Assembly (NCBI RefSeq): GCF_001931685.1 | Contig: NZ_MOOY01000006.1 | Location: 310,001 to 374,000, forward strand | Direction of reading: 5' to 3' | Length of the DNA: 64,000 bases | Origin: Pararhizobium arenae | GTDB lineage: Bacteria > Pseudomonadota > Alphaproteobacteria > Rhizobiales > Rhizobiaceae | Shown here: in pieces, positions 9,441 through 17,034 of the stretch | Layout of the letters: each line of letters starts with the position of its first letter | Position numbering within the stretch: position 1 is the first letter of the stretch | Program-made: the position numbers and the translations under genes | Notes under the pieces: model-generated | What the model was told of the DNA's origin: nothing | Seen by the model: the letters and a program-made list of their open reading frames with translations, nothing else | The model's database searches: none

Positions 9441-9879
9441 GGGATGAAATCCTGACCAGTTTTGACTGGCTACGGATTTCTGCTCTGATGCTGACAGGAA
9501 CCTGAACGAGGCTGATAAGCGAACAGTGTCTCGACTAGCGCGGCTGTTCTGTTTCATAACCAGCGGGCGAGAAACAGTTGTTTCGACCCGTCAACGCTTC
9601 CTGTCGTTGAAGGTAAGGATATCGAGCGTCGCCCGCATCAGGGCAAAAATCGAGGCTAGAACTTTGCGCATGGTTTCCTCCAGAAGCTTTCCGAAGTGCT
9701 ACACTTCGATGGCCTTGAGGATCACATCATCTTGTTGCCTCGGTTGTTTCGGCGGGAACTTAAACAAAACGACATCATCGACCGAATCTTGCTTCAAGCA
9801 CGTTTTCCTTGGCAGAAAGTTGCGTTAAGAACGCGCCCGACAAGACGTCCAGACATTGTGCAAACACAAGGAATTCCCC
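9441..9879. other. eptA-leuB intergenic region
   Basis: This 439-bp gap between divergent genes holds a 26-codon ORF on the minus strand (9591-9671, listed separately). Longer frames crossing it show no family sequence. The leuB side has a good ribosome site but I could not pick a convincing leuB promoter, and no leucine-rich leader ORF was found. Confidence 0.6.
9591..9671 (-). CDS. Small ORF with strong RBS upstream of eptA (26 aa)
   Basis: ATG 9671 is preceded on the minus strand by TGGAGGAAACC, a near-ideal Shine-Dalgarno at 5-base spacing. The product would be MRKVLASIFALMRATLDILT followed by FNDRKR: basic at both ends with a hydrophobic middle, resembling a membrane-associated amphipathic or single-helix peptide. 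It ends about 150 bp before the eptA start on the same strand, so it may be the first gene of, or a leader for, the eptA unit. I do not recognise a family. Support is the ribosome site and composition only; conservation was not tested. Confidence 0.45.
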   Translation of the reverse strand: MRKVLASIFALMRATLDILTFNDRKR

Positions 9880-10992
9880 ATGACAGTGCGAAACCTGCTC
9901 CTTCTGCCCGGCGACGGCATCGGCCCGGAAGCCATGGCGGAAGTTCGCAAGATCATTGCCTACATGAATGACGAGATGGCGGCCGGCTTCACGGTCGATG
10001 AAGGCCTCGTCGGCGGATCTGCCTATGACGCCCATGGCGCGGCGATCTCCGACTCCGACATGGAAAAGGCAATGGCGGCGGATGCCGTACTGTTCGGCGC
10101 GGTCGGTGGCCCGAAATGGGATGACGTGCCTTACGAAGTGCGCCCCGAAGCGGGCCTTCTGCGCCTGCGCAAGGACATGGAACTGTTCGCCAACCTGCGC
10201 CCCGCCATCTGCTACCCGGCGCTTGCTTCGGCGTCCTCTCTCAAGCCGGAGCTGGTCGAAGGCCTCGACATCCTCATCATCCGCGAACTGACCGGCGGTG
10301 TCTATTTCGGTGAGCCAAAGACGATCACCGACCTCGGCAATGGCCAGAAGCGGGCGATCGACACGCAGGTCTACGACACCTACGAAATCGAGCGCATCTC
10401 CGGCGTCGCCTTTGAAATGGCCCGCACGCGGCAGAACCGCGTGTGCTCCATGGAAAAGCGCAACGTCATGAAGTCGGGCGTGCTCTGGAACCAGGTCGTC
10501 ACCGCCACTCACAAGGAAAAATATTCCGACGTCCACCTCGAGCACATGCTGGCGGATGCCGGCGGCATGCAGCTGGTCCGCCAGCCCAAGCAGTTCGATG
10601 TCATCGTCACCGACAACCTGTTCGGCGACATGCTGTCTGACGTTGCGGCGATGCTCACTGGCTCGCTCGGCATGCTGCCGTCCGCGTCCCTCGGCGCGCC
10701 CGATGGAAAGACCGGCAAGCGCAAGGCACTCTATGAGCCCGTGCACGGCTCGGCACCGGACATTGCCGGCAAGGGCATTGCCAACCCGATCGCCATGATC
10801 GCATCGTTCGCCATGTGCCTGCGTTACTCCTTCAATCTTGTGAAGGAAGCCGACAATCTGGAAAAAGCCATCGCCAACGTGCTCGACAAGGGCATCCGCA
10901 CCGGCGACATCATGGCTGAAGGCGCGCGTCAGGTTGGGACCGTCGAGATGGGCGATGCCATCCTCGCCGAGTTCAAGGCACTTTCTGCATAA
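9880..10992 (+). CDS. leuB: 3-isopropylmalate dehydrogenase
   Basis: Oxidatively decarboxylates 3-isopropylmalate with NAD in leucine synthesis (cytoplasm). The 370-residue product begins [20 protein letters not shown] and contains [25 protein letters not shown] (substrate-specificity region), a [14 protein letters not shown] stretch, [10 protein letters not shown] (metal and substrate aspartates) and [21 protein letters not shown] 9880 was chosen because the protein starts on the family N-terminus and AAGGA precedes it. It stands alone with a terminator at 11017-11052, unlike enteric leuABCD; separate leuB is normal for rhizobia. Confidence 0.97.
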   Translation: MTVRNLLLLPGDGIGPEAMAEVRKIIAYMNDEMAAGFTVDEGLVGGSAYDAHGAAISDSDMEKAMAADAVLFGAVGGPKWDDVPYEVRPEAGLLRLRKDMELFANLRPAICYPALASASSLKPELVEGLDILIIRELTGGVYFGEPKTITDLGNGQKRAIDTQVYDTYEIERISGVAFEMARTRQNRVCSMEKRNVMKSGVLWNQVVTATHKEKYSDVHLEHMLADAGGMQLVRQPKQFDVIVTDNLFGDMLSDVAAMLTGSLGMLPSASLGAPDGKTGKRKALYEPVHGSAPDIAGKGIANPIAMIASFAMCLRYSFNLVKEADNLEKAIANVLDKGIRTGDIMAEGARQVGTVEMGDAILAEFKALSA

Positions 10993-11016
10993 CCGAGCCA
11001 CACCCGCCTATGTATG

Positions 11017-11053
11017 AAACGGCACCTGCGTCGCGAGATAAGGGTGCCGTTTT
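11017..11053 (+). terminator. leuB terminator
   Basis: A perfect 10-bp stem, AAACGGCACC (11017-11026) with GGTGCCGTTT (11043-11052), ends in a T-run 25 bases after the leuB stop. Confidence 0.8.
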
Positions 11054-11142
11054 GCGTGGCAGGGTAGAAGCATCGACCATGTAAGCACACGTTCCGGGAA
11101 AACGCCGCCTCAATCTTCGTCGTTGGGAAAAGCAGGATTTTC

Positions 11143-11820
11143 ATGCGCAGACCATTCTCTTCCTCTCTCTGGCTGCTGCTCGCCACCGTGCTGCTCGTGG
11201 CTATCCTCCTGCCCTTTGATGGAACCCTTTCGCAGCGGGCGCAGGCTTTGCCCGAAGGCGTCGTCGCGTTCAACAATCGCATCACCGACTTCGGCACCTT
11301 CGGATGGATGATCTACGGATCCGGATCGATCGCGATCATCACCTACATCGCCAGCCGGGTCGCCAGCAGCACGAGTTTTTCTTCGAAATCAAAAACGGCT
11401 TGGCGACTCGCATTGTATTTTCTGGTGACGATTGGCAGCGCCAGTGCCCTGGTGCATGCCGCCAAGCTGATCTTCGGGCGGGCGAGACCGGAACTCTTTG
11501 CCGATTATGGCGCCCATAGCCTGTCCTGGCTTGCGGGGCACGAGTGGGTGTACCAAAGCTTTCCCTCCGGCCATTCGGCCGCAGTGGGCTCCTTCTTCGG
11601 CGCCTTTTCCATGCTGGTGCCGCGCCTGCGCATCCTGTTCCTGCTCGGCGCAATGACGATCGGCCTCACGCGGGTCGTCGTCGGAGCACATTATCCAAGC
11701 GACGTGGCAGCCGGACTGCTGCTGGGCCTGTGGGCAGCGATCATGACCGCCTTTGTGTTTGCCGCCCGCAACTGGCTCTTCCGAAGCGATGAAAACGGCT
11801 GGCCCCGACCCAAATCCTGA
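11143..11820 (+). CDS. PAP2-superfamily membrane phosphatase
   Basis: Membrane-bound phosphatase of 225 residues that probably acts on a lipid phosphate or pyrophosphate at the periplasmic face. The three PAP2 signatures are present: KLIFGRARP (KxxxxxxRP), PSGHSAA (PSGH) and TRVVVGAHYPSD (SRxxxxxHxxxD-type with Thr for Ser). About six hydrophobic segments flank them, the first at residues 8-25. The family includes undecaprenyl-PP, phosphatidylglycerophosphate and lipid A phosphatases; sequence alone does not separate these. It follows leuB after a terminator and precedes an unknown membrane protein with a separate RBS. Confidence 0.88.
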   Translation: MRRPFSSSLWLLLATVLLVAILLPFDGTLSQRAQALPEGVVAFNNRITDFGTFGWMIYGSGSIAIITYIASRVASSTSFSSKSKTAWRLALYFLVTIGSASALVHAAKLIFGRARPELFADYGAHSLSWLAGHEWVYQSFPSGHSAAVGSFFGAFSMLVPRLRILFLLGAMTIGLTRVVVGAHYPSDVAAGLLLGLWAAIMTAFVFAARNWLFRSDENGWPRPKS

Positions 11821-11942
11821 GCGCGCGGCGCGCGGGATCACACCATTGGAAAATCTGACTAAAAGGTCCATCGTCCTTTCGTTTGCTTGCCCGCATCCGT
11901 TCTTTGTGGAACCATGCACACACTGCAAACGGAGGATCTAAA

Positions 11943-12227
11943 ATGTTGGAAACACTCGTCTCTCAGCTCACGGATCCGTTCCGCATAGGATTGATTCTGT
12001 TTCTGTTCCTGACGGCATTGCGAACACGCGCAGCCATGGGCCTCGTAAGTCCTCTGGCTCTCGGAGTTGTCTTCGTAGCGATCCTGCTGCCGCTGACGAC
12101 AGGCGCGGAGACCTTGACGAACAACGAAGCAAAACTCACTGCGATGGCCTGTGGAATCGTCTCGAATGCCATCATCCTCGGGTGCTTTGTCTCGGCATGG
12201 GCGGTATGGACGAAGGTTCGGCAATAG
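11943..12227 (+). CDS. Hypothetical membrane protein, 94 aa, about three helices
   Basis: I do not recognise a family. The product MLETLVSQLTDPFRIGLILF... has hydrophobic stretches at about 14-27, 33-52 and 70-89, with a short polar segment (TTGAETLTNNEAK) after the second. ATG 11943 has GGAGG seven bases upstream, a strong ribosome site, and codon use resembles its neighbours. It lies 122 bp after the PAP2 gene on the same strand and is closed by a strong hairpin at 12286-12318, so it is likely expressed either alone or from readthrough. Confidence 0.7.
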   Translation: MLETLVSQLTDPFRIGLILFLFLTALRTRAAMGLVSPLALGVVFVAILLPLTTGAETLTNNEAKLTAMACGIVSNAIILGCFVSAWAVWTKVRQ

Positions 12228-12285
12228 CCCACGCAACACCTGCAAGAATCCAACGCCGCCCCCACCAGAACATAGACGATAACAG

Positions 12286-12318
12286 CAAAACGCCGCGGTT
12301 GTCGCCGCGGCGTTTTTG
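12286..12318. terminator. Bidirectional terminator between convergent genes
   Basis: A 12-bp perfect stem, AAAACGCCGCGG / CCGCGGCGTTTT, with a 6-base loop sits between the 94-aa membrane protein gene and the convergent MHS transporter gene. A-run on one side and T-run on the other suit both directions. Confidence 0.85.
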
Positions 12319-12390
12319 CTGAAATTTCTGCCTGCTGCGAAAAATCGAAACTCGCAGGCTGGCCCGAGGACCAGCCTGCTAGAACGGCAG

Positions 12391-14313
12391 TTATTTCGCG
12401 TCGTCCGCAAAGATATCCTTCTTATGCGTGTTGCCCGGGACGAAGATGGCCCCTATGACAACAGTCGCAGCTGCGATGACGATCGGATACCAGAGACCGC
12501 CATAGACGTTGCCGGTCTGCGCCGAGATGGCAAACGCCGTGGCCGGCATCAGGCCGCCGAACCAGCCGTTACCGATGTGATACGGCAAAGACAGGCCGGA
12601 ATAGCGGATGCGGGTCGGGAACAGTTCGACGAGCATTGCTGCGATCGGTCCATAGACCATCGTCACCAGCAGGATCAGATAGGTCAGGATCAGGATGATC
12701 GCGATCTTCTGGCCGGTGAAGATATCGAAGAAGTGCTGCGCACGCGCGACCGTCGTATTGGCTTCTGCCGAGATCGGATAGCCCGCAGCCGTCAGTGCAT
12801 CGTTGACGCTCTTGTTGAAGGTGGCGGTTGCGGTCTTGAGATCGTCACCGGTTAAAGCAGCAGCGTCATAGGCCGGGATCACCGTTTCGCCGATCTTGAC
12901 CTGGGCGACGGTTGCAGCCGGATCTTCGACGCTCTGGTAGTTCACCGACGTACGCGCAAGCGTCGCTTTCGCGATATCGCAGGACGAGGTGAACTTTGCC
13001 GTTCCGGTCGGATTGAACTGGAACGAGCAATCATCGGGCGATGCGGTGACCGTGATCGGGGTCTGCTGCGCCGCATGAAGGGCCGGATTGGCGGTCTTGG
13101 TGAGAAGCGGGAAGACGAACTGATAGGTCACGGCGGCGATGAGGCAGCCTGCGAGGATGATCGGCTTGCGGCCGATGCGGTCGGACAGGCTACCGAAGAA
13201 GATGAAGCCGCCGGTGCCGAGGATCAACGACCAGGCCACGAAGACGTTGGCCGAGAAGCTATCGACTTTGATCACGTTCTGCATGAAGAACAGAGCGTAG
13301 AACTGGCCGGAATACCAGACAACGGCCTGGCCGGCGACGAGGCCGAGCAGGGCGATGGTGGCGATCTTGGCGTTGCGCCAGCCCCAGATGACGGCAATGA
13401 CGGCAAACGCGATACCGAGGATCATTGCGATCGAAGAGTTCAGCGTGCCGGTCATGAGGGCGCCGACGAACAGGATCGGGACGATGAGCAGGACGAGAGC
13501 GTTGCGGCCAGGACCGAAAGCTTCGCGCAGCGGCGCCTTTGAAGCGGCACCCTCTTCCTTCATTTTCTTGAAGGCAGGAGATTCGTTCATCTGCAAACGA
13601 ATATAGAGCGAGATCAGCAGCAGAACGATCGATCCCAGGAACGGAATGCGCCAGCCCCAAAGGTCGAATGCTTTGATCATTTTCGGCGTGCCATCGGGAT
13701 TCATGACGGCTGCACCTGCGGCATCGAGAACCGGTGCCGGATCCCAGTTACCATTGACGTAGCCTTGAACCGCCAGAATGACGATAAGCGAGAGCAGAAG
13801 GCCAAGAGTTGCTGTCGTCTGGATGAAAGCCGTGAAATAGCCGCGCTGGTTGGCTGGCGCGTGTTCCGCCACGTAGACCGCAGCGCCACCATATTCGCCG
13901 CCCAGTGCCAGACCCTGTAGCATGCGAAGAACGATCAGAATGATCGGCGCCGCAGCGCCCCAGCTGGAGTAACCCGGCAGAAGGCCAACGAGGAAGGTCG
14001 AAAGACCCATGATCATGATGGTCATCAGGAAGGTGTATTTGCGACCGATCAGATCGCCGAGCGCACCGAAAACCAGCGCACCGAAAGGACGGACAAGGAA
14101 GCCCGCCGCGAAAGCCAGAAGCGCAAAGACGTTGCGGGTCGCTTCCGGGAAGGCCGTGAAGAATTGTGCCCCGATGATCGCGGCAAGCGAACCATATAGA
14201 TAAAAGTCATACCACTCGAAGATGGTTCCGGCGGACGAGGCCATGATGACCTTCCGCTCCTCTCCCGTCATAGGACGTGAGCGATCCCCAGCGTTCACCT
14301 CTGCTATTGCCAT
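12391..14313 (-). CDS. MFS transporter, metabolite:H+ symporter (MHS) type, with large periplasmic insert
   Basis: Inner-membrane symporter of 640 residues; substrate unknown (relatives carry shikimate, proline/betaine, alpha-ketoglutarate or other organic acids). It shows the MHS start SSAGTIFEWYDFYLYG, the A-motif GDLIGRKYT after TM2, GEYGGAAVYVAEHAP in TM4-5 and a second SDRIGRKP in the middle. Two hydrophilic insertions make it long: a short one after TM6 and about 125 residues near 418-545, between two late helices, containing DDCSFQF and SSCDIAK, two cysteines that could form a disulfide. ATG 14313 follows AAGGAGGAGG at good spacing. A palindromic operator candidate is at 14450-14472. 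It stands alone between terminator and asd leader. Confidence 0.85.
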   Translation of the reverse strand: MAIAEVNAGDRSRPMTGEERKVIMASSAGTIFEWYDFYLYGSLAAIIGAQFFTAFPEATRNVFALLAFAAGFLVRPFGALVFGALGDLIGRKYTFLMTIMIMGLSTFLVGLLPGYSSWGAAAPIILIVLRMLQGLALGGEYGGAAVYVAEHAPANQRGYFTAFIQTTATLGLLLSLIVILAVQGYVNGNWDPAPVLDAAGAAVMNPDGTPKMIKAFDLWGWRIPFLGSIVLLLISLYIRLQMNESPAFKKMKEEGAASKAPLREAFGPGRNALVLLIVPILFVGALMTGTLNSSIAMILGIAFAVIAVIWGWRNAKIATIALLGLVAGQAVVWYSGQFYALFFMQNVIKVDSFSANVFVAWSLILGTGGFIFFGSLSDRIGRKPIILAGCLIAAVTYQFVFPLLTKTANPALHAAQQTPITVTASPDDCSFQFNPTGTAKFTSSCDIAKATLARTSVNYQSVEDPAATVAQVKIGETVIPAYDAAALTGDDLKTATATFNKSVNDALTAAGYPISAEANTTVARAQHFFDIFTGQKIAIILILTYLILLVTMVYGPIAAMLVELFPTRIRYSGLSLPYHIGNGWFGGLMPATAFAISAQTGNVYGGLWYPIVIAAATVVIGAIFVPGNTHKKDIFADDAK

Positions 14314-14449
14314 TTGTGCCTCCTCCTTGTTCGCCAAACTTGCGATCGGCCCAATCGATGCCTTTGACGAGACACTGCTCCTCAAAGGCACATTTCCTCC
14401 ACTTAGACAGGGCAGACTAGTTTAGATGCGCCATGTGCCAAGCCCACGA

Positions 14450-14472
14450 TTGGTCGTAAGACCAAAGTCTTA
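14450..14472. promoter_or_regulatory. Overlapping dyads upstream of the MHS transporter, possible operator
   Basis: TTGGTC-GTAA-GACCAA (14450-14465) is a perfect dyad, and TAAGAC-CAAA-GTCTTA (14457-14472) is a second perfect dyad overlapping it. The TGGTC/GACCA half-sites resemble those of GntR-family (FadR/PdhR-like) repressors, though spacing differs. It lies about 140 bp upstream of the transporter start. No regulator gene is adjacent. Confidence 0.4.
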
Positions 14473-14621
14473 AGCGGCTGGCGCCGCTCCAACAGCCGCA
14501 CCATCCGGTATATTGTGCTGCCTCGATGGCGCTGACGCCTGAAAACGGCAAGCTTTCGAGGGGGGTGTCTTCAGCGATCAAAGTCGCACACCGCTGAAAG
14601 CCGCGCGCACGACGTTGCTGT

Positions 14622-14650
14622 CTTGACTCTGTTCCAGAAACGCGTATGAG
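14622..14650 (+). promoter_or_regulatory. Promoter of the asd leader transcript
   Basis: CTTGAC (14622-14627), a 17-base spacer and TATGAG (14645-14650) give a -35/-10 pair. The predicted start near 14657 leaves about 18 bases before the leader ORF's ATG, typical of attenuated amino-acid operons. Confidence 0.55.
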
Positions 14651-14674
14651 CAACGGCGGAAAAGGAACTGCTTC

Positions 14675-14794
14675 ATGCACCGTTTTGGTTTTGCCATCGC
14701 TGCGTTGATTGCCCCGGCATCGTCTGCCGGGCAGGTTTGTTCCTTGCCTATTTTTTCCAAAACTACGGCCAAAACGACGACGAAAACCGTCTAA
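14675..14794 (+). CDS. Putative Lys/Thr leader peptide upstream of asd (39 aa)
   Basis: ATG 14675 has AAAAGGAA eight bases upstream and begins a 39-residue ORF, MHRFGFAIAALIAPASSAGQ..., ending KTTAKTTTKTV. The last eleven codons hold six Thr and three Lys. Lysine and threonine are both end products of the pathway that starts at Asd, so ribosome stalling here would report on them, as with thrL in E. coli. Promoter upstream, mutually exclusive hairpins downstream (14817-14879) and asd 111 bp further fit an attenuator. The hydrophobic N-terminal half could instead be a signal peptide of a small secreted protein; I consider the leader reading more likely but unproved. Confidence 0.6.
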   Translation: MHRFGFAIAALIAPASSAGQVCSLPIFSKTTAKTTTKTV

Positions 14795-14816
14795 CGTCTC
14801 TGGCCCACCGCTCTCT

Positions 14817-14879
14817 CCCCGGCATGGCCGGGGACATGAAGCCCGCGTCCTTGGCCGGCGGGTTTCTCCCAAAGCCCGC
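14817..14879 (+). promoter_or_regulatory. Candidate attenuator hairpins before asd
   Basis: CCCCGGC/GCCGGGG (14817-14833) forms a first hairpin. GCGGGTTT (14858-14865) can pair with AAGCCCGC upstream (14839-14846) or with an identical AAGCCCGC downstream (14872-14879), so the two structures exclude each other. The upstream pairing is followed by TTTCTCCC, a weak U-tract terminator; the downstream one lies close to the asd ribosome site. TTGGCC in its loop (14851-14856) matches GGCCAA inside the leader's Lys/Thr codons (14767-14772), a possible switching contact. Drawn by eye, not folded. Confidence 0.45.
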
Positions 14880-14905
14880 GGAGAGAAGAGAAAGAGAGCA
14901 AGACA

Positions 14906-15940
14906 ATGGGTTTCAAGATCGCAGTCGCAGGCGCGACCGGCAATGTCGGCCGGGAAATGCTGAACATCCTTTCCGAACGCGGTTTCCCCGTCGATGAAGT
15001 GGTGGCGCTCGCCTCCGCCCGTTCGCAGGGCACCGAAGTTTCCTTCGGCGACAAGACGCTCAAGGTAAAGAATCTCGAGAACTACGATTTTTCCGATACA
15101 GACATCTGCCTGATGTCTGCTGGCGGCGCGGTCTCGCTCAAGTGGTCGCCGAAGATCGGCGCGCAGGGTTGCGTCGTCATCGATAACTCTTCGTCCTGGC
15201 GCTACGACGCAGAGGTGCCGTTGATCGTGCCGGAAGTAAATCCGGACGCCATCACCGGCTTCTCCAAGAAGAACATCATCGCCAATCCGAATTGCTCGAC
15301 CGCCCAGCTCGTTGTTGCGCTGAAGCCGTTGCACGACTTTGCCAAGATCAAGCGCGTCGTCGTCTCGACCTACCAGTCGGTTTCCGGCGCCGGCAAGGAA
15401 GGTATGGACGAACTCTTCAACCAGACCCGCGCCGTCTTCGTTGCCGATCCGATTGAATCGAAGAAGTTTACCAAGCGCATTGCCTTCAACGTCATTCCGC
15501 ATATCGATAGCTTCATGGAAGACGGCTATACTAAGGAAGAATGGAAGGTTCTGGCCGAGACCAAGAAGATACTCGACCCGAAGATCAAGGTGACCTGCAC
15601 CGCGGTTCGCGTTCCGGTCTTCATCGGTCACTCGGAATCGGTCAACATCGAGTTCGAAAACGAGATCACCGCCGATCAGGCGCGCGACATCCTGCGCGAA
15701 GCGCCGGGTTGCCTCGTTATCGACAAGCATGAGAACGGCGGATACATCACGCCTTACGAGAGTGCTGGCGAAGACGCGACTTACATCTCGCGCATTCGCG
15801 AAGACGCGACTGTCGAAAACGGCCTCAATATGTGGGTCGTCTCCGACAACCTGCGCAAGGGTGCCGCCCTTAACGCCATTCAGATTGCCGAACTGCTCGT
15901 CAACCGGGGACTGATCAAGGCGAAGAAGCGGGCCGCCTGA
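14906..15940 (+). CDS. asd: Aspartate-semialdehyde dehydrogenase
   Basis: Reduces beta-aspartyl phosphate to aspartate semialdehyde with NADPH, the branch point for lysine/diaminopimelate, threonine, methionine and isoleucine. The 344-residue product begins MGFKIAVAGATGNVGREML (NADP-binding loop), contains FSAG-like LMSAGGAVS, the catalytic cysteine in NPNCSTAQLV, and STYQSVSGAGKEG. Length is normal. The 5' side carries a promoter, a Lys/Thr-rich leader ORF and alternative hairpins (14622-14879), pointing to attenuation. A strong terminator follows at 15972-16007, so it is monocistronic. Confidence 0.97.
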   Translation: MGFKIAVAGATGNVGREMLNILSERGFPVDEVVALASARSQGTEVSFGDKTLKVKNLENYDFSDTDICLMSAGGAVSLKWSPKIGAQGCVVIDNSSSWRYDAEVPLIVPEVNPDAITGFSKKNIIANPNCSTAQLVVALKPLHDFAKIKRVVVSTYQSVSGAGKEGMDELFNQTRAVFVADPIESKKFTKRIAFNVIPHIDSFMEDGYTKEEWKVLAETKKILDPKIKVTCTAVRVPVFIGHSESVNIEFENEITADQARDILREAPGCLVIDKHENGGYITPYESAGEDATYISRIREDATVENGLNMWVVSDNLRKGAALNAIQIAELLVNRGLIKAKKRAA

Positions 15941-15971
15941 GCATAAAATGTAAGGCCTACCGCAATAAACG

Positions 15972-16007
15972 CCCCGTCTGTTTCGTAATAGAAACGACGG
16001 GGTTTTT
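15972..16007 (+). terminator. asd terminator
   Basis: CCCCGTC (15972-15978) pairs with GACGGGG (15996-16002), extended internally by TTTC/GAAA, and is followed by TTTTT. Confidence 0.85.
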
Positions 16008-16052
16008 CCGTAAGAGTACTTGCCGCCTTCGGGCGACAACAACGACCGGCCG

Positions 16053-16066
16053 GATTCACGTGAAAC
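16053..16066. promoter_or_regulatory. parS-like site 1
   Basis: GATTCACGTGAAAC matches the parS core GTTTCACGTGAAAC at 13 of 14 positions. It lies in the asd-transglycosylase gap, about 35 kb from the predicted oriC, the most distant of five such sites in the window. Confidence 0.65.
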
Positions 16067-16154
16067 GTTTGTAACCCGGGTGAGCGTGACAGCAACCGCA
16101 AAGACTGACATCTTGCGGCGAATCTTTTTGAATTTGGCGATGACGGGGTTTTAC

Positions 16155-16976
16155 ATGCACAAGACGAAGTGCGTTCTGGCGGGTTTCGCGGCGATGGCCG
16201 CAGCCGTCCTCATGCCGGCGACGGCATCTGCAGCGCAATGCGGCAACAACGCTGCCGGTTTCGATGCCTGGGTTCAGGATTTCAAGGCGGAAGCTGCCGC
16301 AAACGGCATCAGCAGCTCCGTTTTGAACAAGGCCTTCGCAAACGTCAGCTATAACAAGGCGACAATCCGGGCGGACCGGGGTCAGAAAAGCTTCAAGCTT
16401 TCACTCGACCAGTTCCTGCAGAAGCGCGGCGGTCCGACGATCGTTGCTCGCGGCAAGAAGATGAAGGCACAGAACGCAGCGCTCTTCGCTTCGATCGAAA
16501 GAAGCTACGGTGTGCCTGCTGGCCCGCTGATCGCCATCTGGGGCATGGAAACCGGCTTCGGCGGCTTTATGGGCAAGGAGCACACCCTTTCGGCAGTCAG
16601 CACTCTCGCCTATGACTGCCGCCGCTCGGACTATTTCACCAATCAGCTCTACGCGGCCTTGAACCTCGTTCAGCGCGGCGACCTGAGCCCGGATGCCCGC
16701 GGCGCCGCACATGGCGAAATCGGCCAGACGCAGTTCCTGCCCGCCAACGTCCTGAAGTACGGCGTCGATGGTGATGGCAACGGCCATGTCGATATGGTCC
16801 GCTCCCGCGCGGATGCTCTGGTCTCGACCGCCAACTTCCTGCGCGGCCACGGCTGGCGGCCGGGGGCCGGTTACCAGCCGGGCGAACCGAATTTTGGTGC
16901 GATCCAGAGATGGAATGCAGCAAGCGTCTACCAGCAGGCGATTGCGCTCATGGGCGCCCAGATTGACGGCGGCTGA
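16155..16976 (+). CDS. Lytic murein transglycosylase, MltB-type
   Basis: Periplasmic enzyme that cleaves peptidoglycan glycan strands to 1,6-anhydromuropeptides. From ATG 16155 (GGGG eight bases upstream) the 273-residue product has a signal peptide, MHKTKCVLAGFAAMAAAVLM..., with likely cleavage after ATASA. The MltB-type core shows the catalytic Glu132 in IWGMETGFGG, then AHGEIGQTQFLPANVLKYGVD, a family hallmark. There is no lipobox at the cleavage site, so it is probably soluble rather than a lipoprotein. An in-frame ATG at 16140 is a less likely start. Flanked by terminators on both sides. Confidence 0.9.
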   Translation: MHKTKCVLAGFAAMAAAVLMPATASAAQCGNNAAGFDAWVQDFKAEAAANGISSSVLNKAFANVSYNKATIRADRGQKSFKLSLDQFLQKRGGPTIVARGKKMKAQNAALFASIERSYGVPAGPLIAIWGMETGFGGFMGKEHTLSAVSTLAYDCRRSDYFTNQLYAALNLVQRGDLSPDARGAAHGEIGQTQFLPANVLKYGVDGDGNGHVDMVRSRADALVSTANFLRGHGWRPGAGYQPGEPNFGAIQRWNAASVYQQAIALMGAQIDGG

Positions 16977-16993
16977 TCGATCAGAATTCCAGT

Positions 16994-17029
16994 AAAAGCC
17001 CGCTGCGTGTCTACGAAGCGGGCTTTTTT
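16994..17029. terminator. Bidirectional terminator between transglycosylase and carbonic anhydrase genes
   Basis: AAAAGCCCGCT and AGCGGGCTTTTTT form an 11-bp stem with a 12-base loop between convergent genes; T-runs exist on both strands. Confidence 0.85.
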
Positions 17030-17034
17030 GTGCC

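Larger units (their letters stand above)
14314..14674. other. Divergent regulatory region between the MHS transporter and asd
   Basis: No convincing gene. It holds the transporter's upstream region with an overlapping pair of dyads (14450-14472) and, at 14622-14650, the predicted promoter that reads into the asd leader. Confidence 0.6.

Noticed and set aside
9680..9880. Leucine-rich leader peptide for leuB
   Set aside because: Frames here contain some Leu (HIILLPRLF) but no compact Leu run, ribosome site or terminator-like alternative hairpin.
9775..11001. 408-codon open frame opposite leuB
   Set aside because: Antisense shadow; leuB on the plus strand is unambiguous.
14417..16111. 564-codon open frame on the minus strand across asd
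   Set aside because: Mirror frame of a high-GC gene with an intact protein on the plus strand; no family motifs, composition rich in Arg/Gly/Asp typical of shadows.
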